Source: Methylococcaceae bacterium (lineage in GTDB: Bacteria > Pseudomonadota > Gammaproteobacteria > Methylococcales > Methylomonadaceae). From it: 12,368 nt of DNA. Position 1 is the stretch's first letter. Each line of letters opens with the position of its first letter. Where the stretch lies: NCBI GenBank assembly GCA_005779525.1, contig SXIZ01000168.1, positions 1-12,368 of the forward strand, in the 5' to 3' direction. Positions 7,659-12,368 of this stretch are shown here, piece after piece. Below the pieces are notes generated by a model, which was given only the letters and a program-made list of their open reading frames with translations, searched no databases and was not told where the DNA came from. A program made the translations under genes and the position numbers.

Positions 7659-8789
7659 TTAGTGCAAATCACTAAAACGATTTAGTGGCTGTGCAACGCA
7701 TAAATACCGTTGTTCGTGATTATTTTCTAACGCCATAATGCGTTTAACAATATCTTCTGCACTACTTTTACCAATCGGTCCGGCTACCGCTCTCCCTGTC
7801 GCATTGCTCAGTAAATGCACATAATTTTGATATGGCCCACCTGCGATTTTAGAACTGACCACGATGCCCGGCGTATCCCAATGCGAATACTGTTTGGGGG
7901 TTGCGGTTCCGGCATTGCATTCCCCCATAAAAATCAAACCATCCGCTTTAACTAAGTCGCGTAAGCTATTAGCGTACAAGTTAAAGCGTGCTTCACTGGC
8001 TTCTTCGTAATATTTAATATCATATAAGGATTTTCGGCAAACCTGATCACAGCTGTCCAACCGCTCTGAGCGTAACGCTTCCGGCAGCTCTTGCAGCTTG
8101 GTGTTGGGGCAGAATTTATTAAAACAATTATTATCCACGGGCTGCAATTGTTGGCGCATGCGGCGTAACGTCGCTTTCGCCTCATTGGGAGGCAGTTCCA
8201 GTAATTCGCGCCAATGCTGATCGACATAGTCTGCAAATGCTGGATTTTCATGCGGCTTATAACTAAGCGCAATCACATGCTGATTACCCGGTTGCGCTTC
8301 CGTTAATTGCAGGACTAAGGTCTGATCGCCTTGTTGCGTTCGGTCTTCGCGCAGCACATCCGTATTTAAAATAGGGCCATCGTAACCGCCATGCGCGATA
8401 AATATGGCACGGTCAAAGCTTGCTCCGCGCTGGCGGAGTGCATCGGTTTGGGCATAATAATCTTTCCAGGTACGCACATTCCGCAGAAAGGTTACATGCG
8501 CATGATAGCGCGCACGATAAAACGCTTCCAAACGCCGCGCATAAGGTTCGGGCCAATGCGCATTTTCGCGAGCAACATCGGGATTACGATACATTAATGG
8601 CACCAACAAAATCTCTTTTGGCGCACGCCGAATCGTAAAGTCGCTGAGTTGACTGCTGCCTTCTTGGCATGCAGCAAAACCGCCCCCCAGTTCATCGGCC
8701 AGGGCCAAATGCAGGATTGAAAAGTTGCACCACGTAATCATGCAAATGCTTGTAAGTAATACTTGCCAATTAAACTTGCTACGCGACAT
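7659..8789 (-). CDS. Secreted hypothetical protein with caspase-like (clan CD) His/Cys motifs
   Basis: Not a family I can name. The 376-residue product has a signal peptide (hydrophobic 9-30) with a cleavage site Ala-Leu-Ala at 29-31, so it is probably periplasmic or secreted. Two blocks resemble clan CD cysteine peptidases (caspase, gingipain, CHAT): a hydrophobic strand ending in His-Gly, FDRAIFIAHGGYDGP (125-139, His133), and a hydrophobic strand ending in a Cys, DGLIFMGECNAGT (283-295, Cys291). The 158-residue gap between them is longer than in most such peptidases. It contains a charged helical insert and four cysteines (222, 227, 247, 251). The mature protein has seven cysteines; the others are 41 and 364, which would allow three disulfides plus one free Cys291. 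The start is ATG 8787-8789 with GGAAGA upstream. Membership of clan CD is inference; an inactive relative or another hydrolase fold is possible. Confidence 0.6.
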   Translation of the reverse strand: MSRSKFNWQVLLTSICMITWCNFSILHLALADELGGGFAACQEGSSQLSDFTIRRAPKEILLVPLMYRNPDVARENAHWPEPYARRLEAFYRARYHAHVTFLRNVRTWKDYYAQTDALRQRGASFDRAIFIAHGGYDGPILNTDVLREDRTQQGDQTLVLQLTEAQPGNQHVIALSYKPHENPAFADYVDQHWRELLELPPNEAKATLRRMRQQLQPVDNNCFNKFCPNTKLQELPEALRSERLDSCDQVCRKSLYDIKYYEEASEARFNLYANSLRDLVKADGLIFMGECNAGTATPKQYSHWDTPGIVVSSKIAGGPYQNYVHLLSNATGRAVAGPIGKSSAEDIVKRIMALENNHEQRYLCVAQPLNRFSDLH

Positions 8790-9044
8790 GATCTATCTTC
8801 CATGTTAAAAACTCTAAGCTAGCATAATATTTATGAATCAGACCAAAATACGCCAATATTCTTAAATCGCAAAGTCTATAAGCTCTTAGCAATCATAGGT
8901 GTGTAGGCTTGCGCGCTAGTTCTCTGCAGCTTATCCCCAAAAACCATAAAGCGCGAATTACGTGCCCTGCGCCAGCAACGACGGCGCTAAATTGTGCAAA
9001 AACTTCAATCCACAAGGAAATTAAATGGCTTGCTAAGTTTTTTG

Positions 9045-9073
9045 TTGTGTTCCGCTGGCGCTTCTTTTATGCT
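9045..9073 (+). promoter_or_regulatory. Candidate promoter for the coiled-coil protein gene
   Basis: TTGTGT (9045-9050) and TATGCT (9068-9073) are 17 bases apart. The -10 has four of six consensus bases and the -35 three. The start would be near 9080, leaving about 165 bases of leader. Confidence 0.3.
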
Positions 9074-9234
9074 TGCAATACTCTAGGCCAAGTAATAGTG
9101 TGTATTCTTAAACTTATGCGATCTTTGTTACTCACGCATATTGCCTAGTTGTACAGAACCGCCATGCCAACATAATAACAAAAACGGGTTTTGCTTTGAG
9201 CGAGTAACCTTACAAGCAAGAAACTCGTGTGCTC

Positions 9235-9238
9235 AGGA
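9235..9238 (+). promoter_or_regulatory. Ribosome binding site deciding the start of the coiled-coil gene
   Basis: AGGA lies 7 bases before the ATG at 9246. The open frame extends upstream to an ATG at 9141, but that one has no Shine-Dalgarno and would add 35 Cys-rich residues that do not resemble a protein N terminus. Confidence 0.65.
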
Positions 9239-9245
9239 TTATTTT

Positions 9246-10745
9246 ATGCAGATTTATCTAGACAATATCAATGAATTGCTTTTGAGTTGGTTTGCCATCA
9301 TCATGAGTAACCCCGTGTATCAAGCAATCGCGGGCGCCGCAGTCGTCGCTGTATTAATCTGGTTGGTTATGATTATTAATTACCAGCTTAAGCTTGCTAA
9401 GTTACGGGGAACTCTACGCAAAACTGAATCGGCACATGAAACCGAACGCCAACAACTGCATACCGAAATCGATAACGTTAAAGAGCAACTGCACTATACC
9501 GCCAGTGAATTGGATGCAAAAACTGTGCAGCTCAGCCAATTAGAAGCTGAACAACTCAAAGCTAAAGCGTTGATTGATCGTACGCTCAATCTGGAAAAAC
9601 AAGCTAAACATCTCGTTGACACCTTACAAACAGAATTTTATTTACCTGGAATAGCGCAAGCCGAACTTGCGGAGACCTTGGGTCAAACGGTGCAGCAAGT
9701 GGTCACCCGCCTTAAAACCTCTACCCAAGAACACTTAGCCGTTGTGCAAGCGCAACAACAGACGAAACAAGTGTTAAGCGAGAACGCGGCTTTAATAGAA
9801 AAACTGCAACTGCAATTATCAGATCTGACGGCGCAACAGCAAACGTTGGAACAGGACTATAAAGCTCAAAAATCAGCTTGGCAGCAAGAGCAAGCACAAT
9901 TGCATGAAGAATTACAGTTGTTGCAAGCCAGCCAGCAAGAGAATTTAAACAAAATTGCCGAACTCGAAGCCAAACCGCAAACAGTGACCTTGGCCGCGGC
10001 CGCATCGACCGTGACGCAAGCTATTATTGAACCTGCCACAGCGACGCTAAACACGTTACAACACGAAGTTAAAGTAGCGGTAGAAGCCGTGGAAGAAGCG
10101 GTAACACCATTAGCTGAAAGCGTCATAGAATCTGTCACTGAGGCGGTCGCGCCCTTAGAGGAAATGGTAGAAAATGTCGTCGAGAATGTGACTGAAGTAG
10201 TCACTGAAGTTGAGCAGGCCGCCGAGAGCAGCTTGGCACAAACCAGCAGTAAATTTTCCAGCTTTATGGGATCGCTTAAAGGCTTAGGTGCTAGCAAAAA
10301 AGCGTCCCCTGTCGTCGAAAGCGCCCCAGAAATCCCCGATGCCCCCAGCGCACCAGCTGAAGCACCCGCAGCACCTGAGTCATCTGCAGTAACGGAAGAA
10401 AGTAGTAGTCCGGCTAGCCCTGGCCTATTTGGTAAACTCAAAAGCTTTGGCAGTAGCAAGAAATCTAGCGTAGCGGTCGCTGTAGAGACACCTGAGGCTG
10501 CTGTTGAAGTTGCTACAGCCGAAGTTATTGCAGAGAGCAAACCTAGTTCTGGCACGCTAGACAAAATGAAAGGCTGGGTTAACTTTAAAAAACCCGCAGC
10601 CGTGGAAGATGCTAAACCTGAAGAAGCCTCAGCTGAGCCAGAACCCTTTTTGGATAGTATGTTAGAAAAATTGGAAACCAGTAATGTGAATAAAATGGTT
10701 CCCGAGAAATTAAAAGATATTTACCGCAAAATTATGTCGGTATAA
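9246..10745 (+). CDS. Membrane-anchored coiled-coil protein with Ala/Val/Glu-rich tail and Lys-Lys repeats
   Basis: Function unknown. The 499-residue product (from ATG 9246) has one membrane helix near residues 25-46, with the basic flank YQLKLAKLRG after it. The short N terminus is therefore probably outside and the long body cytoplasmic. A Gln/Glu/Leu-rich coiled coil covers about 50-243. Next comes an Ala/Val/Glu-rich amphipathic stretch (about 247-330) with repeated Val-x-Glu and Pro-Leu-Glu elements. The tail (331-499) carries three copies of an amphipathic Gly/Leu/Phe-Lys motif ending in Lys-Lys, separated by Ala/Pro/Glu linkers, then the basic end PEKLKDIYRKIMSV. This layout suggests a scaffold or tether that contacts membrane or nucleic acid through its basic tail motifs; that is inference. 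It is transcribed alone and ends before a strong hairpin. The large antisense frame 9866-10564 is a shadow of its Ala/Ser codons. Confidence 0.8.
   Translation: MQIYLDNINELLLSWFAIIMSNPVYQAIAGAAVVAVLIWLVMIINYQLKLAKLRGTLRKTESAHETERQQLHTEIDNVKEQLHYTASELDAKTVQLSQLEAEQLKAKALIDRTLNLEKQAKHLVDTLQTEFYLPGIAQAELAETLGQTVQQVVTRLKTSTQEHLAVVQAQQQTKQVLSENAALIEKLQLQLSDLTAQQQTLEQDYKAQKSAWQQEQAQLHEELQLLQASQQENLNKIAELEAKPQTVTLAAAASTVTQAIIEPATATLNTLQHEVKVAVEAVEEAVTPLAESVIESVTEAVAPLEEMVENVVENVTEVVTEVEQAAESSLAQTSSKFSSFMGSLKGLGASKKASPVVESAPEIPDAPSAPAEAPAAPESSAVTEESSSPASPGLFGKLKSFGSSKKSSVAVAVETPEAAVEVATAEVIAESKPSSGTLDKMKGWVNFKKPAAVEDAKPEEASAEPEPFLDSMLEKLETSNVNKMVPEKLKDIYRKIMSV
10245..10604 (+). repeat. Three diverged Lys-Lys motif repeats inside the coiled-coil protein
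   Basis: The three units encode KFSSFMGSLKGLGASKK (unit at 10245-10313), GLFGKLKSFGSSKK (10419-10478) and GTLDKMKGWVNFKK (10551-10604). The shared pattern is hydrophobic residue, two or three spacers, Leu/Met-Lys, a Gly/Ser/Val turn, then Lys-Lys. Linkers between them are Ala/Pro/Glu/Ser rich. DNA identity is low, so the repeats are old or kept only at protein level. Confidence 0.7.
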
Positions 10746-10767
10746 AGTATTGATATAAATTTAGCTT

Positions 10768-10805
10768 GTGTAGCTCTCCTGCTTTAAACTTTAGGAGAGC
10801 TACAC
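10768..10805. terminator. Hairpin between convergent genes, probable bidirectional terminator
   Basis: A perfect 13-base stem (10768-10780 with 10793-10805, core TAGCTCTCCT/AGGAGAGCTA) closes a 12-base AT-rich loop. It starts 23 bases after the stop of the coiled-coil gene and ends 33 bases before the aspC stop, so it can serve both. Neither strand has a clear T tract after the stem, which makes it atypical for a rho-independent terminator. Confidence 0.65.
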
Positions 10806-10837
10806 CACAAAGTGTCAGCGTTTACAGTATTAACAAC

Positions 10838-12019
10838 TTAAATAGCCTGTTTAATCCGCGCCATCGCTTTTTCCAGATTTTGCATGCTGGTTGCAATCGA
10901 AATACGGATATGACCATCGCCACCAAACGCTGAACCCGGTACCAAAGCCACGCCCGCTTTTTCAATCAGATAATCCGCAAACTCTAAATCGTTATTGATA
11001 TTATCTAAGCGCGCAATCAACTTTTCCACATTCGGAAATACATAAAAAGTGCCGTCAGTTTCCAAGCATTCAACACCCTCAATTGAATTTAATTCTGCCA
11101 CCACATAATCGTGGCGTTTTTTAAACTCAACGCACATTTCTGCGATAAAGCTTTGATCGCCCAGCAATGCAGTTTCTGCAGCCACTTGTGAAATAGAAGT
11201 TGGATTAGAGGTGCTTTGTGATTGAATTGTGCACATGGCTTCAATTAAATCCAGCGGACCCGCAGCATATCCAATCCGCCAGCCAGTCATCGAATAGGCT
11301 TTAGAAACGCCATTCATCACCACGGTACGTGCATAAAATTCTGGATGCGCATTCAAGATATTTACGAAAGTGCCCGGCTGCCACAGAATGTGTTCATACA
11401 TATCATCGGTAGCGATAATAATGTCTGGGTATTCGGCTAATACATCTCCCAAAGCTTTTAATTCTGCAAGCGTATAAGCAGCACCGGTTGGATTCGATGG
11501 ACTGTTAATAAAAATCAACCGGGTTTTGGGGGTGATCGCCGCCCGCAATTGCTCAGGTGAAATTTTGAAGTTCTGTGCTTGGGTAGTAGGAATAATTACC
11601 GGGACCCCATCCGCCAATAACACCATATCTGGGTAGGATACCCAATAAGGTGCTGGTATGATCACTTCATCCCCTTTGTTCAATAACGCTTGCGTCAGGT
11701 TAAACGAACTTTGCTTACCGCCGCACGACACTAGAATTTGTTTTGGCGTATACTCCAAACCATTATCTTTTTTAAATTTTGCGATAATTGCTTTTTTTAA
11801 ACCCGCAGTGCCGTCCACCGCTGTATATTTGGTAAAGCCATTGGCAATTGCGGTTACCGCTGCATCTTTAATATGTTGCGGAGTATCAAAATCCGGTTCC
11901 CCGGCACCCAGGCCGATAATATCTTTACCCGCAGCGCGCATTTCGGCAGCTCTTGCGGTAATCGCCAAGGTTGGAGAAGGTTTAACAGCTTTGACTCGGT
12001 CTGAAAGTGTAATACTCAT
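10838..12019 (-). CDS. aspC: Class I pyridoxal-phosphate aspartate/amino acid aminotransferase
   Basis: It moves an amino group between aspartate (or related amino acids) and 2-oxoglutarate using pyridoxal phosphate, in the cytoplasm. The 393 residues are typical of the Ib subgroup of aspartate aminotransferases. Key residues are present: the Gly-Gly-Lys-Gln cofactor phosphate loop near 100-103, Tyr125-Trp126 stacking region (PAPYWVSYPD), Asn176 in NSPSNPTGA, Asp205 and Tyr208 in TDDMYEH, the Schiff-base Lys240 in NGVSKAYSMTGWRIGY, Arg248, and Arg372 for the substrate carboxylate (HIRISIATS). The start is ATG 12017-12019 without a clear Shine-Dalgarno. The gene is divergent from uvrB, as in Pseudomonas. 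Exact substrate preference cannot be read from sequence; a prephenate/aspartate enzyme of the same subgroup is possible. Confidence 0.93.
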   Translation of the reverse strand: MSITLSDRVKAVKPSPTLAITARAAEMRAAGKDIIGLGAGEPDFDTPQHIKDAAVTAIANGFTKYTAVDGTAGLKKAIIAKFKKDNGLEYTPKQILVSCGGKQSSFNLTQALLNKGDEVIIPAPYWVSYPDMVLLADGVPVIIPTTQAQNFKISPEQLRAAITPKTRLIFINSPSNPTGAAYTLAELKALGDVLAEYPDIIIATDDMYEHILWQPGTFVNILNAHPEFYARTVVMNGVSKAYSMTGWRIGYAAGPLDLIEAMCTIQSQSTSNPTSISQVAAETALLGDQSFIAEMCVEFKKRHDYVVAELNSIEGVECLETDGTFYVFPNVEKLIARLDNINNDLEFADYLIEKAGVALVPGSAFGGDGHIRISIATSMQNLEKAMARIKQAI

Positions 12020-12163
12020 AATTCGGTTAGGATAGTTATAAAAAATACGGTACGTGATTACTCAATTGCGGCAAACAGCCCACACTCACCTGCTTCCTGT
12101 TCGGAAAAAATAGGGAGTCAATGCAATAATTTTATCGGTCCAACTGGTAATTATACGCTAATG

Positions 12164-12169
12164 TATAAT
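12164..12169 (+). promoter_or_regulatory. Candidate -10 hexamer for uvrB
   Basis: TATAAT is a perfect consensus -10, 49 bases before the uvrB GTG. The -35 at the expected place is poor (CAACTG around 12141-12146). No LexA box (CTGT, eight bases, ACAG) was found between the two genes, although uvrB is SOS-regulated in E. coli. Confidence 0.45.
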
Positions 12170-12218
12170 AGTTCAAATTCAAAAACTCAATAATTTATGC
12201 CTAGCTATTACTCATATT

Positions 12219-12368
12219 GTGGAAAAAGCGTTTAAAATTCATAGTCGTTATCAACCCGCAGGCGATCAACCGACCGCCATCCAGCAACTGGTGGAGGGTT
12301 TGCAGGACGGTGAAGTACACCAAACCTTGCTGGGAGTAACCGGGTCAGGTAAAACCTTTACCATTGCA
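12219..12368 (+). CDS. uvrB: Excinuclease ABC subunit B, N-terminal part (partial)
   Basis: UvrB is the helicase-like damage-verification subunit of nucleotide excision repair, loaded by UvrA and working with UvrC. The 50 codons present match the family start: [17 protein letters not shown], then [17 protein letters not shown], which is the Walker A block at the window edge. The start is taken as GTG 12219-12221. The frame is open upstream only to a stop at 12159-12161, with no other ATG, GTG or TTG in between. No good Shine-Dalgarno precedes it. An out-of-frame ATG at 12197 opens a 12-codon ORF that runs across the uvrB start. Confidence 0.95.
   Translation, partial: MEKAFKIHSRYQPAGDQPTAIQQLVEGLQDGEVHQTLLGVTGSGKTFTIA

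Larger units (their letters stand above)
8790..9245. other. Intergenic leader region between divergent genes
   Basis: These 456 bases contain no gene I can support. The open frame 8909-9148 starts with TTG, has no ribosome site and resembles nothing. Seen here: the palindrome CATAA-TAT-TTATG at 8823-8835, a GC hairpin GCGCC/GGCGC at 8969-8987, an 8-base inverted repeat GCGCCAGC (8969-8976) / GCTGGCGC (9054-9061), a three-codon ORF with a good AGGA site at 9025-9036, and a candidate promoter at 9045-9073. Confidence 0.6.

Noticed and set aside
8909..9148. 79-residue open frame in the leader region
   Set aside because: TTG start, no ribosome site, no recognisable domain, and it overlaps inverted repeats and the candidate promoter.
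9866..10564. 232-residue open frame on the minus strand opposite the coiled-coil gene
   Set aside because: Composition is almost only Ser, Ala, Thr and Leu, as expected from reading Ala/Val/Glu-rich codons backwards; the plus-strand protein has clear membrane and coiled-coil structure.
12171..12180. GTTCAAATTC, similar to a tRNA T-loop
   Set aside because: No flanking T-stem, no acceptor stem and no anticodon arm at the right distances; the surroundings are AT-rich promoter DNA.
12020..12218. Possible LexA (SOS) box upstream of uvrB
   Set aside because: No CTGT-eight bases-ACAG match was found; the nearest candidate, starting CTGG at 12144, fails in the right half.

Overview
The window looks like chromosomal DNA from a gammaproteobacterium of moderate, slightly AT-leaning composition. 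The recognisable proteins are close to Escherichia coli type RapA, MscK/MscM, UppP, Tag and UvrB, and the class I aminotransferase lies head to head with uvrB, an arrangement known from Pseudomonas and other gammaproteobacteria. Genus cannot be fixed from this sequence alone. No rRNA, tRNA, CRISPR array, transposase, integrase or phage gene was seen.

Layout: (1) 1-556, minus strand: N-terminal part of rapA, cut by the window edge at its Walker A motif. (2) 557-994: AT-rich divergent promoter region with a rapA promoter, candidate mscK promoters, a perfect DnaA 9-mer inside an inverted repeat, and a small palindrome next to the predicted rapA start point. (3) 995-4411, plus: a large MscK/MscM-type mechanosensitive channel. 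(4) 4415-5101, minus: a stand-alone FtsH-peptidase-like (M41-like) HEAGH protein, tail to tail with the channel gene with 3 bases between stop codons. (5) 5102-5468: spacer with a 15-base palindrome, then a GNAT acetyltransferase (5469-5939, plus). (6) 6155-8789, minus: a co-directional set, transcribed as a secreted caspase-like hypothetical protein, then tag (3-methyladenine DNA glycosylase I), then uppP (undecaprenyl-diphosphatase), ending at a probable terminator near 6027-6043. (7) 8790-9245: leader region without a credible gene. (8) 9246-10745, plus: a membrane-anchored coiled-coil protein with an Ala/Val/Glu-rich tail and three repeated Lys-Lys amphipathic motifs. (9) 10768-10805: a strong hairpin between convergent genes. 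(10) 10838-12019, minus: class I aspartate aminotransferase. (11) 12219-12368, plus: start of uvrB, cut by the window edge.

Functionally the region mixes housekeeping functions: transcription recycling (rapA), osmotic protection (mscK), lipid carrier recycling for the cell wall (uppP), DNA repair (tag, uvrB) and amino acid metabolism (aspC). Among them are three proteins I cannot assign to a known pathway. The two most worth following are the secreted protein with a caspase-like His/Cys arrangement and the M41-like protein without an AAA ATPase. Nothing forms an obvious multi-gene defence or mobile system; the novelty is at the level of single genes.
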